From Paraburkholderia bannensis (lineage in GTDB: Bacteria; Pseudomonadota; Gammaproteobacteria; Burkholderiales; Burkholderiaceae), in NCBI RefSeq assembly GCF_014200455.1, contig NZ_JACHBW010000008.1:62001-126000 (forward strand): DNA of 64,000 bases. Direction: 5' to 3'. Made by a program: the position numbers and the translations under genes. This document shows, one piece after another, positions 43,439-52,380 of the stretch (position 1 is its first letter; each line of letters begins with the position of its first letter). The notes under the pieces are model-generated. The model saw only the letters and a list, made by a program, of their open reading frames with translations. It was not told the DNA's origin and did not search any database.

Positions 43439-45717
43439 GATTGCTTCGATCCCATCTTGCTGGCCGCCGTTTGCGCGACGCGGTTCAAACGCTCGCTCCC
43501 GCCCAGCAGCACAAAGCGGAACAGGTCCTTGAGGCCGCGCAGGCCCACGCCCAGCACTTCCAGCAGGCTGCGCAGCGGCCGATCCGGGCGATAGCGGCCC
43601 CACGAGGCAATCCAGCTATCGGCGCGCGAGAACGTCACGCGCATGAGATCGCGCTCCTGATCGATCGTCAGCGCCGGGAAGCTCACGCCCACGTTGCGGC
43701 CCCGCACGACCTGGACTTCGGCGGGGAACTTGCCTTCGTAGTCGTCGCGGAACACGGAAACCAGAATGCGCTCGCCACGCTGCGGCAGCGGCGCGTCATC
43801 GGGCAGCACCAGGCCCAGGCCGCCCTGCGAATAGTCGCTGGTCTGGCAGTCGATGTGGCGGCCATTAGCCAGCCGCACGGCAGCGGGCAGCTTGATCTGC
43901 ACGCGCGGCGTGAGACGCAGCTGGCGCGACTCGGTCGCCACGCCCGCAGCCGCGCTCAGGTTCATCACGTTGTAGATCACCCAGACCAGGTTGAACACGA
44001 TACTCATCGCCTCCGGCCAGCCGGGGCTGCGGATCAGCCCGACGATGCCCACCACGAAGCCGGTCAGATTAATGATCAGCAGGCCGATATAAGGCCGCGC
44101 CATCGCCCAGTCGAGGAAGGACTTGCGGATCACGCCGCCCTTCGAGGTCACGTTAAAACCCTTGCTGCCGGGAAAGAACACGGCCTGCAGCGCGGGCACG
44201 ACCACGTACCAGGCCAGCACCGTTTCGTAGACTTCGCTCCAGAACGAGTGGCGAAAACGCCCCTGGATGCGCGAAGCGCCGATGCTCGAAATCACGAGAT
44301 GAGGCACCGCATAGGCGAGCACCATCAGCGCCGACGCGTGGAACACATGCGCGCCGAAAAACAGATACGCCATCGGCGTAATCAGGAACACGAGGCGCGG
44401 CAGGCCGAAGAAGAAGTGCATCATCGCGCTCAGGTAGCACAGGCGCTGCGGCAGCGACAGGCCCTTGATCAAGAGCGGATTGAACTGGCGGAAGATCTCG
44501 GCCATGCCGCGCGCCCAGCGAATCCGCTGGCCGACGTGACGGCCCAGGCTTTCGGTGGCGAGGCCCGCGGCCTGCGGGATCGCCAGATACGCCGTGTTGT
44601 AGCCCTTCATGCTCATCTTGAGCGCGGTCAGCGCGTCTTCCGTGACGCTTTCCGTGGCCACGCCGCCCACTTCCTCAAGCGCCGAACGGCGCAGCACCGC
44701 GCAGGAACCGCAGAAGAACGCCGCATTCCAGAGGTCGTTGCCGTTCTGCAGGACGCCGTAGAACAGGTCGCCTTCGTTGGGTACCTTGCGGAAGGTTTCG
44801 AGGTTGCGCTCGAACGGGTCCGGCGAATAGAACACGTGCGGCGTCTGCACCATCGCCATCTTCGGATCTTTCAGGAACCAGCCCATGCAGATCTGCAGGA
44901 ACGAGCGGGTGGTCACGTGATCGCAGTCGAATACGGCGACGAATTCGCCGTGGGTTTTCGCGAGCGCCGCGTTGAGGTTGCCCGCCTTGGCGTGCTTGTT
45001 GTCGGGGCGCGTCAGATATTCCACACCCGCCTGCTCGCAGAACTGATGAAACTCGGGGCGACGGCCATCGTCGAGCAGGTACACGCGCAGCTTGTCGGCG
45101 GGCCAATCGAGCAGCGTCGCGGCCAGCACCGACTGGCGCACCACTTCGAGCGGCTCGTTATAGGTGGGAATGAACACATCCACCGTCGGCCACGCCGAGG
45201 TATCGGCGGGCAGAGGCACGGGCCGGCGATGCAGCGGCCAGAGCGTCTGAAAGTAGCTGCACAACAACATCAGCACCGCGTAGCCTTCGGCGGCCAGCAG
45301 CAGATAGCCGAACACCCGGTCCAGCGGCGTGGTGAAATCCAGCGTCTGCGTCACGCGCCAGTAGAGATAGCGCATCGACATGAACACCGACAGCGCCACC
45401 AGCGAGACCGTGAGCACGCGCCCCTGAAGGCGGCTGAGCAGCAGCGCGACCGCCATGCAGAGGATCGCGAACAGCCATTGCTGCGACAACGCCAGGTGCA
45501 CGGTCAGCGTGGAGACGAACAAGGCCGCCGCCGCGAGCGTCACGCTCAGGCGCGCCCAGGCCGGGGCCAGCAGCGCGGTGCCGGTGTTCAGCAGGGTGTC
45601 GTCCCAGTCGCCCGCGTCGTCGGTCTGCCCCGAACCGGCGGGCTGCGATTGAGCGACTTGAGCGGCTTGCGCCGGACCCTGCTTCGGCGATGTCGGCTTG
45701 CGTTTCATGAATGCCAT
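43435..45717 (-). CDS. bcsA: BcsA cellulose synthase catalytic subunit with PilZ domain
   Basis: A 760-residue GT2-family inner-membrane synthase. The substrate-binding aspartates lie in FIPTYNEP and VFDCDHV (about 262), the catalytic TED near 360, and the product-binding QRIRWARG near 398. Transmembrane helices flank this domain. A PilZ domain near 595-690 contains R-L-T-P-R and D-Y-S-Q-G-G, the RxxxR and DxSxxG c-di-GMP-binding motifs. Synthesis from UDP-glucose should therefore be activated by c-di-GMP. The start has GAGGAAAAACCGCC ahead of the ATG. The N-terminal 40 residues form a Gln/Ala/Pro-rich cytoplasmic tail. Confidence 0.95.
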   Translation of the reverse strand: MAFMKRKPTSPKQGPAQAAQVAQSQPAGSGQTDDAGDWDDTLLNTGTALLAPAWARLSVTLAAAALFVSTLTVHLALSQQWLFAILCMAVALLLSRLQGRVLTVSLVALSVFMSMRYLYWRVTQTLDFTTPLDRVFGYLLLAAEGYAVLMLLCSYFQTLWPLHRRPVPLPADTSAWPTVDVFIPTYNEPLEVVRQSVLAATLLDWPADKLRVYLLDDGRRPEFHQFCEQAGVEYLTRPDNKHAKAGNLNAALAKTHGEFVAVFDCDHVTTRSFLQICMGWFLKDPKMAMVQTPHVFYSPDPFERNLETFRKVPNEGDLFYGVLQNGNDLWNAAFFCGSCAVLRRSALEEVGGVATESVTEDALTALKMSMKGYNTAYLAIPQAAGLATESLGRHVGQRIRWARGMAEIFRQFNPLLIKGLSLPQRLCYLSAMMHFFFGLPRLVFLITPMAYLFFGAHVFHASALMVLAYAVPHLVISSIGASRIQGRFRHSFWSEVYETVLAWYVVVPALQAVFFPGSKGFNVTSKGGVIRKSFLDWAMARPYIGLLIINLTGFVVGIVGLIRSPGWPEAMSIVFNLVWVIYNVMNLSAAAGVATESRQLRLTPRVQIKLPAAVRLANGRHIDCQTSDYSQGGLGLVLPDDAPLPQRGERILVSVFRDDYEGKFPAEVQVVRGRNVGVSFPALTIDQERDLMRVTFSRADSWIASWGRYRPDRPLRSLLEVLGVGLRGLKDLFRFVLLGGSERLNRVAQTAASKMGSKQS

Positions 45718-45729
45718 GGCGGTTTTTCC

Positions 45730-46716
45730 TCAACGCGTCCTGATCCAGAGCACGATCAGCAGCACCAGCACCGCACACAGCAGCACGGCCATCAACCGAT
45801 ACACGCTAACTTTGCGCGACTTCTGCGCGGCTTGGCCGGCTTGGCCGGTTTGCCCGGCTTGCTCATGCCGACGGCGTTCTTCGTCGTCCAGCACGACAGC
45901 CGTTACGGCCTGCGCTGCGTCGGCCTGCGCCTTGGGCGCGGCAGAAGCTTCATCGCGACGCGAAGGCAGAAGCTGCAGCACCTGATCGGCGCACTGCGTG
46001 AGATCGAAGCGCCCCACGCTGTCCTGCGAAGACTCGACGACGGTTTGCCCTTGCGCCAACGCTTCGCTCACCGAGCGGTCGGCGCGCACGCGAGCGAGCA
46101 CGCGCGTGCCGAGTACGCCCTCGATCAGTTGCAGCGCTTCGCGCGACAGACGGCTCGCTGCATCGAGCTGGTTGACGATGTAGACGGAATCGACGCTGCC
46201 GGGCCGCGCGCTGTAGTGGCGGCGGATCAGATTTTCGATTTGCGGCAAGGTGGCGTACGACGCCGCATCGGCCAGCACGACGGAGACCACCCGATCGGCC
46301 GCGCCCAGCGCCTGGCGCAACGTGTTGGAGACACCCGGCGGTGTGTCGAGGATCACGACGGCATCGTCGGGCAGCGCGAGGCTGCGCAGTTGCGTCGAGA
46401 GCCAGTGCGGATCGTCGGCGATGCGACGCTCCAGCGCGGGCAGATCGGCTTCATTGATCCGGCCAAACGGCAGCACGTGCACGCCCGACGCAGCGCGCGT
46501 GCAGGCATCGCTCCACGCCGCGCCGGCCACGCTGGCGCGCGACAGGCCGCCGATGTCCTGCGGCTTGCCGCCCAGATGCAGATGCAAGGCGTTCTGCGGA
46601 TCGAGATCGACGGCCAGCACCGTGCGCCCATGGCGGCTCAGCGCCACGGCCAGGTTGGCGGCAATCGTGCTCTTACCCACGCCGCCCTTGGCGGAAACGA
46701 CAGCGACGACAATCAT
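45730..46716 (-). CDS. bcsQ: BcsQ/YhjQ-like MinD-family ATPase with C-terminal membrane helix
   Basis: A 328-residue ParA/MinD-type ATPase. The deviant Walker A is KGGVGKST (residues 10-17); DLDPQNALHLHLG and LDTPPGVSNTL are the switch regions. The family places cellulose synthase at the pole or cell envelope (BcsQ; WssA/WssJ in the wss operon). This copy has about 75 extra residues: a charged linker with Gln/Gly/Ala repeats and a terminal helix (RLMAVLLCAVLVLLIVLWIR). That implies direct membrane anchoring, which E. coli BcsQ lacks. The start overlaps the bcsP stop (ATGA). Confidence 0.88.
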   Translation of the reverse strand: MIVVAVVSAKGGVGKSTIAANLAVALSRHGRTVLAVDLDPQNALHLHLGGKPQDIGGLSRASVAGAAWSDACTRAASGVHVLPFGRINEADLPALERRIADDPHWLSTQLRSLALPDDAVVILDTPPGVSNTLRQALGAADRVVSVVLADAASYATLPQIENLIRRHYSARPGSVDSVYIVNQLDAASRLSREALQLIEGVLGTRVLARVRADRSVSEALAQGQTVVESSQDSVGRFDLTQCADQVLQLLPSRRDEASAAPKAQADAAQAVTAVVLDDEERRRHEQAGQTGQAGQAAQKSRKVSVYRLMAVLLCAVLVLLIVLWIRTR

Positions 46717-47246
46717 GGCTTGCCGCGCGGCGCGGTATCGTTACGCACGCCGGTACAAACGCCGGTACGCGCATCGGTGCGAGGCTCGTCGCGCGCCATC
46801 AGGCGGGCAAACACACTGCTGAGCGCGGCCGGTTGCGGCGCGGCGGCGGTGGGCGCGGGCGTGGCTTGAGCCGCGGGTTCGGCGCTGGGTTCGAGCGCAG
46901 GTCCAATCGAAGATTTGACTGAAGGTTCAACCGAGGAGCCAACCACAGGCTGAGTCTGCGCCTGAACCGGCGCTTCAACAGCAGCTTGAATCGTGGGCGT
47001 TTCCTGCGCGGCGGTCACGACCGGAGGCGGTTCTTCCGTCACGGCGGCGATGGACCACGAGATCAGCGGCTGAGCGGCATCGGGCGCGGCATCGTCCTGC
47101 GCGGCGAGATCCGGATCGGCATCGGCGTGCGCGGACCAACGCCCGCGCGCGCCTTCCAACTGCTCCGTTCTCTCCACTTCCTGGTACTGCGCTGCACTTC
47201 CGCCTGCCACGGCAAAAAGTTTCGCAATATCCGAAGCACCGCTCAT
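46713..47246 (-). CDS. bcsP: BcsP-like proline-rich cellulose operon protein
   Basis: A 177-residue protein with a short conserved N-terminus (SDIAKLFAVAGGSAAQYQEV) similar to the BcsR/BcsP motif. It is followed by about 130 residues of low-complexity Pro/Ala/Glu/Val sequence. Such proteins occur next to bcsQ or bcsD in betaproteobacterial operons and influence BcsQ or fibre assembly. It is coupled to bcsQ by ATGA. Two in-frame Cys in the last 30 residues (GVCTGVRND) are notable. The gene symbol rests on position and the N-terminal motif. Confidence 0.7.
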   Translation of the reverse strand: MSGASDIAKLFAVAGGSAAQYQEVERTEQLEGARGRWSAHADADPDLAAQDDAAPDAAQPLISWSIAAVTEEPPPVVTAAQETPTIQAAVEAPVQAQTQPVVGSSVEPSVKSSIGPALEPSAEPAAQATPAPTAAAPQPAALSSVFARLMARDEPRTDARTGVCTGVRNDTAPRGKP

Positions 47247-47352
47247 GCGCTAACCCCATCGATTTCGTTGTGCTATTCACCACTACGCGTCATGCGCAAG
47301 AGCACAAACTGCTGTTTTCGATTCGATCTATTACTTTCCCTTTCCTTGCCGC

Positions 47353-47781
47353 TTATCTGCCGAAAAGAAAAACCATCGTGCCTGAAACATCCGCCGGACC
47401 TGCCGTGCTCATTCGCAATTGCGAATCCGCGCCAAGCTGATGCATCCATGTTTCGTAGGCGCTTTCAAGAAATGCCCCGGCCCACGCGAGGCTATCTGCG
47501 CCAAATACCGCCTTGAGCGGTGCGTGGTAATGCGTCAGCACCAGCCAGTCCTGAGCCTCGCGAATCTCCACCACGCCCCAGCCCAGCTCGTTCCAGACGC
47601 GATTCATCGCGTCCTGCATCTCGGCCACCGTGCCCGCGCCCGCCAGCGTGTATTGACGGGCAAACTGGCTGCCCGCACCGCGCATGAGCTGGGTAAGAAG
47701 CCGGGGCGTCAGGTTTTGCATCAGTTCCTGCGAGAAGACAGACAGGAACGGCTGCCATTGCGGTGCAGACGTGGAATTCAT
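47353..47781 (-). CDS. bcsD: BcsD cellulose synthase accessory subunit
   Basis: A 142-residue periplasmic-type BcsD (residues QWQPFLSVFSQELMQNLTPR, then LLTQLMRGAGSQFA). Known BcsD forms a ring that guides glucan chains into crystalline ribbons in Komagataeibacter. It is the first gene of the operon, 106 bp before bcsP. The minus-strand -10 TATAAT (47906-47911) is about 125 bp upstream. BcsD alongside bcsP and bcsQ is typical of type I bcs operons. Confidence 0.85.
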   Translation of the reverse strand: MNSTSAPQWQPFLSVFSQELMQNLTPRLLTQLMRGAGSQFARQYTLAGAGTVAEMQDAMNRVWNELGWGVVEIREAQDWLVLTHYHAPLKAVFGADSLAWAGAFLESAYETWMHQLGADSQLRMSTAGPADVSGTMVFLFGR

Positions 47782-48124
47782 GGCGTATCGATGGGCCCTG
47801 CCGGGCGGCGCACATTGCTACTGCAGAACTGGGAAAACGGCCCTGAGCACCATTGGGGCAGTGACCGACGTTTTGCGCAATGATCACAAACGTAGCGCGC
47901 GCCGGATTATACTTTTTATTCATCCGGTTTTTATTTTTAAATTTGTGGGGCGCCGCACAATCTGTCACTCCTGCGCGACAAATTAATCAGGTAAAACGTT
48001 TGCGACTTAAAGGGGGCACGTCGAAAGTATCGGTGTCGTAACGGATTGCGATATTCATCAGACTAGTCATCGCGTTGCGCGGCTTTTCGCCATCTTTCCC
48101 CCGGGTCTCCATTACGAAAAGCTG
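47782..48124 (-). promoter_or_regulatory. AT-rich leader and candidate promoter of the bcs operon
   Basis: A perfect TATAAT lies on the minus strand at 47906-47911 in an AT-rich stretch. No good -35 was found at 17 bp. It would give a leader of about 115 nt before bcsD. A GC dyad around 47948 (TGTG-N8-CACA) may be an operator. I see no c-di-GMP riboswitch core. No gene lies in this 343-bp stretch. Confidence 0.45.
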
Positions 48125-48607
48125 TCAAGGCGTGACGGCGGCGTAGGCGAGGTGTGCTTCGACCTGCACTTCGACCTGCACTTCGACGCTCCTGCCTGTG
48201 ATCTGCGCAGACGCGCTGAACGCCCGTGCGACAGGCGCGGCGTCGATAGCTTGTACCTCGGGCGCGGGTTTCGCCATACCGTGCTGCCATTGCCCGGTTT
48301 CGAGCTCGCCGTCCCAGAGCGGGCCGTGAACCTCCAGGTCGACCGCGCCTTGCGGATGCGCCTCGAACAATCCGGTGTAAATCGCCTGAGCGATTGCCAG
48401 GCGCGCGAGATCTTCCGCACGTGCGTGCGCAAATGTTTCGTCGCGCACTCTGGTCACCATCAGCGAAAACGGCTTCACTGCCGCACCGATCCGGATGAAG
48501 GTCGCGCTGACGCCGTGCACCACGATGACGCTGTAGCGCGCCGGTTCGTTTCCCGCCGGTTCGTTTCCATTCCCCGGGAAACGAAACATGAATTCGGTGG
48601 TTTTCAT
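48125..48607 (-). CDS. Hypothetical protein with internal tandem repeats
   Basis: A 160-residue protein, soluble and without signal or membrane segments. The N-terminus contains GNGNEPAGNEPARYSV and the C-terminus VEVQVEVQVEAHLAY, both encoded by tandem DNA repeats (48157-48188 for the second). The central region has Asp/Glu-rich amphipathic helices. No family is recognised. A weak ribosome-binding site (AAGGTC) precedes the ATG. Its stop lies 343 bp upstream of bcsD on the same strand, so it may share its transcript. Confidence 0.55.
   Translation of the reverse strand: MKTTEFMFRFPGNGNEPAGNEPARYSVIVVHGVSATFIRIGAAVKPFSLMVTRVRDETFAHARAEDLARLAIAQAIYTGLFEAHPQGAVDLEVHGPLWDGELETGQWQHGMAKPAPEVQAIDAAPVARAFSASAQITGRSVEVQVEVQVEAHLAYAAVTP
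48157..48188. repeat. 12-bp tandem repeat in the hypothetical gene
   Basis: CTTCGACCTGCA occurs twice, followed by the partial copy CTTCGACG. It encodes the E-V-Q-V repeats at the C-terminus of the minus-strand protein and keeps the frame. Confidence 0.85.
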
Positions 48608-49270
48608 TTTTTATTGCGACCTTCTCTACCCGCGCACGCATGCGGGCATGAGGTCATTCTGATTTATCTTTTATCTGTATCCGGCATACACGTACAAAAA
48701 AGGCTGCCGTATCGTCCGATGTGGCAGCCAGTCAATCCTTTGGTGCAGCGGCAATCGCCGGATGGCCGATCGCGTATCCCGTCTGAAATCGCGAACGGAG
48801 AAAATCCTAACATACGAGGGACTGCTTACAATATCGCCAGAATATGAATTTCGGATTGATTTGTTTATTTTTTGGGAGCAAACGTTTGCATGTTTATTGC
48901 GCGAACGGCCGCGCGAATCAACGCTGAGCTACGGCGTTTTTGCCCGGCAAAATTTAGGGTTGCATCGGCGACAACGGCCTTTTCCTCTGAACAAAGCGCA
49001 CGCTGCACGGGTTTCGTAGGTGGCGAAAAAATCATGGGTTCAAGTCGTCATCCGCCATTCGCAAGCGACTTTTGTGCGGTAGGTAACAACGGCGATTGAC
49101 TCAATGTGGGAAACCTCCCATATTTTCTTCAAGCGGCTGAAGCCAATCCGGTCGCGTCGCTTTCCGGCTTTCCTGCGCATGTAGATCGTGTTCCGCGATT
49201 GTTCGCCGATCGCTTCAACGACGATCCTGAGCATGCCGAAATGGCATCGCCATCACGGTGGGGCTACAGC
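48608..49270. other. AT-richer 663-bp intergenic region with no gene
   Basis: Base composition is visibly lower in GC than the flanks. It holds a minus-strand hairpin terminator (48695-48729). Short frames on the plus strand (e.g. near 48762-49019) lack a ribosome-binding site and coding character. It probably contains the divergent promoters of the hypothetical gene and the zinc-ribbon gene. Confidence 0.5.
48695..48729 (-). terminator. Minus-strand hairpin with T-run
   Basis: Read on the minus strand: stem GGCTGCC, internal AC, ATCG, loop GA, CGAT, AC, GGCAGCC, then TTTTTTGT. This is a textbook intrinsic terminator. It lies upstream of the minus-strand gene at 48607 with no minus-strand gene in front of it, so it may act as an attenuator in that gene's leader. 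Confidence 0.7.
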
Positions 49271-50239
49271 ATGTCTGCTCAGACTATTCGTGACCAGCAT
49301 TTGCCCGCAGCATGCAAGCACTGTGGCGCGATGCTCAAGGAGTACGCCGACAGCTGCCCTTACTGCGGCGCGAAGCGCCCGCTGGAACTGGCAGCGCTGC
49401 GCGTGCGCTCCAGAAACCCTTCGCTGCCTCCCGGCGTGCCCTCCGCGCCAGCCAATCTGGCCGTGCGGGATCATCCGCCGGTCAAGCCTGAATTCCAGGC
49501 ACACACGACCATCGAGCACGAATCCGCGCCTGGACAGGTCAAAGCGCGCAGTGTCCCCAGAACGATGTTGCTGGTGCTGCTCCTCCTCGCGCTCGTCTAT
49601 GCCGCGTATCTGATACTGGGCGGCAATCGCAAGCCCGATGGCGCGAGCGACGATCAAGGCACGCATTCGCTGGTCGGATCGATTTTGCCCTACTTGCCGC
49701 ACCCGCTCGCGAAGGCCTCCGACACCGCCAACACCGGCCCGCCCGCGCCGCAGACAGATGCACCGAAGCCCGCTGCCGTGCCTCAATACAAGGACGTCCC
49801 CGAGAGCCTGCGCGCCGCACACGCCAGTCTGGCTGCGAACAATCTGTCTGACGCGAGGGCTGCGGACAACGCCGCCCTCGCGCGCGACGCCGGCAACAAC
49901 GACGCACTGGCAATCCAGCGCGCTATCGCCACGCGCGAACAACAGCGCGACGGCGCCCTGCAGAACGCCGATCGATGCGTGAACCAACGCGATTGGGCCT
50001 GCGTGCAGCAACAGGCATCGCAGGCGCTGGCGATCGATTCGAGCAGTGTGCAGGCGCAATCGCTGATGGAGCGCGCGATCCTGTCGACGGCATGGGCGCC
50101 GCAGGCTTCGGCGAACGCGGCGACGCCGGCGGCCTCCACCAGCAGTCCCTCGGGCAACGACAGCTCGGTCGACGCGCGCCAACGCGCGATCCTGCAGAAC
50201 GGCTGGAAGCAAGCCACACCGTCCGGCTCGGGCCATTGA
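49271..50239 (+). CDS. Zinc-ribbon membrane protein with periplasmic helical domain
   Basis: A 322-residue protein. The N-terminal zinc ribbon C-K-H-C ... C-P-Y-C (about 15-34) is cytoplasmic. A transmembrane helix lies near 98-118 (MLLVLLLLALVYAAYLILGG). A Pro/Ala linker follows, then a helical TPR-like domain (about 175-270) with a Cys pair (DRCVNQRDWACVQQQ) and a Ser/Ala/Gly-rich tail. I do not recognise the family; the layout is that of a membrane sensor or scaffold. It is followed after 57 bp by the TAXI binding protein gene, so they likely act together. The ATG at 49271 follows GGTGGGG. Confidence 0.7.
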   Translation: MSAQTIRDQHLPAACKHCGAMLKEYADSCPYCGAKRPLELAALRVRSRNPSLPPGVPSAPANLAVRDHPPVKPEFQAHTTIEHESAPGQVKARSVPRTMLLVLLLLALVYAAYLILGGNRKPDGASDDQGTHSLVGSILPYLPHPLAKASDTANTGPPAPQTDAPKPAAVPQYKDVPESLRAAHASLAANNLSDARAADNAALARDAGNNDALAIQRAIATREQQRDGALQNADRCVNQRDWACVQQQASQALAIDSSSVQAQSLMERAILSTAWAPQASANAATPAASTSSPSGNDSSVDARQRAILQNGWKQATPSGSGH

Positions 50240-50296
50240 AGCGGTTTGCTTTTTTTCGAAGTCAGCCTTCCATCACATCCCCAGCGGGAGACAGAC

Positions 50297-51403
50297 ATGC
50301 TGAAGACGACTCTAGCGGCACTGGCGGGCCTGATCGCCCTGCTTTCCTCGACGCTGGCCGTCGCGGCATCTGCAGACGCGCATTACAAGATCACCACCGG
50401 GCCGGAGCGCGGCACGTACATCCAGATCGGCCAGGATCTGTCTAAATGGGTCGCGCAACCGGCCGGCATCGACCTCGAAGTGCTGCCCTCGAAAGGCTCG
50501 GCGGAAAACGTCCAGCGCATGCGCTTCGAGCCGGGCGTGAAACTCGCGCTGGTGCAGTCCGATGTCTATCAGGCCTATGTCGATATGGCCAATGCCGGCA
50601 ACCAGGACGCCGGCACGACGATCCGCCCGTTGCGCCTCATCATGCCGCTCTACGACGAGGAGATTTATTTCGTCGTACGTAACGACTCGCCGATGAAGAA
50701 CATCAACGAGATCAAGGACAAGACCATCAGCGTTGGGCTGATCGGCAGCGGAACCGCGCAATCGGCGACCACGCTGTACCGTCTGATGTTCGGCCAGCCG
50801 ATTCCCGACCAGAATGTGCAGCACTTGAGCAACGAAGACGCGCTGGCGGCTCTGATCGTCAAGAAGATCGACGTGGCGATCGTCGTGGCGGGGCAACCGG
50901 CGAAGCTGTTCACCGACATGAATCCCAGCCTGCTGCAGCAGATCCGCTTCCTGCGCGTCGATCCGGCCGCGCCCGAAACGGCGCGCGCCAGGCAGACCTA
51001 CTTCCCCGCCACGATCCACACGTCGAGCTACCCCAACTGGCTGAAGGAAGATGTGCCGACGTGGACGGTCAAGGCTTTTCTTGTCACTTATGACTACAAC
51101 CTGCGCGATACTGTCGGCAACCTGAAACGCTTCGCCGATTCGTTGTGCGAGAACTTCGATAACCTCCAGGAACACGGCCACCCGAAGTGGAAACAGGTCA
51201 AGCTCGAACTGCCCGGACTCGGCAAAGGCTGGCAATACTATCCGCCGGTCGAGCGGCGGCTCAAAGCCTGTTTCGCGCATCGCGCGGCGATGCAGGCCGC
51301 CGCGGGAACCAGCGCCCCCCAACAGGCGACTTCCGGGCAGACCATCAACGGACGGCCGTGTACGGATCAGGAACGTCTGCTATTGCTGTGCGGCAAGCAG
51401 TGA
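50297..51403 (+). CDS. TAXI-family TRAP transporter solute-binding protein
   Basis: A 368-residue exported protein. A signal peptide (cleavage near VAASA, residue 24) is followed by the TAXI-type core: GPERGTYIQIGQDL, VLPSKGSAENVQRM, LVQSDVYQAYVD and ISVGLIGSGTAQSATTL. TAXI proteins usually deliver substrates to a fused TRAP permease. No permease gene is nearby, so it may be an orphan binding protein or a sensor input for the zinc-ribbon protein next to it. GGGAG precedes the ATG. It ends with a short Cys-containing tail. Confidence 0.85.
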   Translation: MLKTTLAALAGLIALLSSTLAVAASADAHYKITTGPERGTYIQIGQDLSKWVAQPAGIDLEVLPSKGSAENVQRMRFEPGVKLALVQSDVYQAYVDMANAGNQDAGTTIRPLRLIMPLYDEEIYFVVRNDSPMKNINEIKDKTISVGLIGSGTAQSATTLYRLMFGQPIPDQNVQHLSNEDALAALIVKKIDVAIVVAGQPAKLFTDMNPSLLQQIRFLRVDPAAPETARARQTYFPATIHTSSYPNWLKEDVPTWTVKAFLVTYDYNLRDTVGNLKRFADSLCENFDNLQEHGHPKWKQVKLELPGLGKGWQYYPPVERRLKACFAHRAAMQAAAGTSAPQQATSGQTINGRPCTDQERLLLLCGKQ

Positions 51404-51599
51404 AGCATGCGATCGATGCCCGGCACCGGGCACGTCAAGCTCGTCAAGCGCGCGCGGTGCAGGCGATTTTCGTCAGCACCTTGGCGGGCCCAACCTGCTC
51501 GGCCTGCTCGAAACGGATCATTGCACGGCGCCGGCTGGCGCGATGTGAGAAGCAAACCACACGTATGCAACCGTCACTGCAAATCGCTTGAACAGCGGC

Positions 51600-52241
51600 T
51601 TATTCATGCTGTGCATCCTGCGGTTTGACGCCACGCGCCTCGTCCTCTTCGAATGCGGGCAAGCGCCAGCCGCGCCAGATCGCAATCAGCCGCAAGGTCA
51701 GGCCCAGCACGAAACTCACGGCGGTATCCACGTCCTGATCGACCCCGGCGGCGCGCAGCAGCAGAAACAGGCCGCCCGCAAGCAGCGAAACGCTCGCATA
51801 CAACTCGCGCTGAAACACTACCGGCACGCGGTTGCAGAGCACATCGCGCAACACGCCGCCGAATACGCCCGTCATCATGCCGGCCATCATGACGACCGGA
51901 ACTTCATAGCCCATCGTCAATCCCACGTTGCACCCGATCAGCGTGAACGCCATCAGCCCCATCGCATCCAGCACGAGAAAGATTTCGCGCAGATGACGCA
52001 AAAATGGCGCGATCAGCGTCGTCAGGAGACCTGCGGACAGCACCAGATAGAGATAGCCCGGATGCTGGGTCCACGCGACCGGAAAGTGCCCGAGAAAAAT
52101 ATCGCGCACGGTGCCGCCGCCAAGCGCCGTCACAAAGGCAATCACCAGCACGCCAAAGACGTCCAGATTGCGGCGTCGGGCGGCAAGCGCGCCGGTCATG
52201 GCTTCGGCTGTAATGGCGACGAGATAGATGAGATTCAGCAT
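51600..52241 (-). CDS. TRIC-family (UPF0126) membrane channel, glycine-riboswitch controlled
   Basis: A 213-residue inner-membrane protein with seven predicted helices and the internal repeat of the UPF0126/TRIC family: LGGGTVRDIFLG in the first half and FGGVLRDVLCNR in the second. Relatives in E. coli are YicG/YadS, linked to glycine handling. The ATG at 52241 starts the family-homologous sequence. A tandem glycine riboswitch lies directly upstream (52381-52580). The protein's C-terminus is hydrophilic. Confidence 0.85.
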   Translation of the reverse strand: MLNLIYLVAITAEAMTGALAARRRNLDVFGVLVIAFVTALGGGTVRDIFLGHFPVAWTQHPGYLYLVLSAGLLTTLIAPFLRHLREIFLVLDAMGLMAFTLIGCNVGLTMGYEVPVVMMAGMMTGVFGGVLRDVLCNRVPVVFQRELYASVSLLAGGLFLLLRAAGVDQDVDTAVSFVLGLTLRLIAIWRGWRLPAFEEDEARGVKPQDAQHE

Positions 52242-52380
52242 GCTGCGCACCTCGGCGAAACGCGTTGGGCATGCGAATGAAGATGCAGCAGGAAATCCGC
52301 GAAAGGCGGCGAAAAAAACGGGGAAGCGCGCATAGGAACCTGAGAAAGAACAAGGCGGATTTTGGGCCTGCCTTGTACGC

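Noticed and set aside
43441-46869. Open frame of 1142 codons on the plus strand opposite bcsA and bcsQ
   Set aside because: Crosses two coupled real genes; composition is that of a reverse-frame artefact.
47990-48060. c-di-GMP riboswitch in front of the bcs operon
   Set aside because: No GEMM core sequence could be found in the leader.
48762-49019. 85-codon plus-strand frame in the AT-rich gap
   Set aside because: No ribosome-binding site, low-quality codon use and no recognisable protein features.
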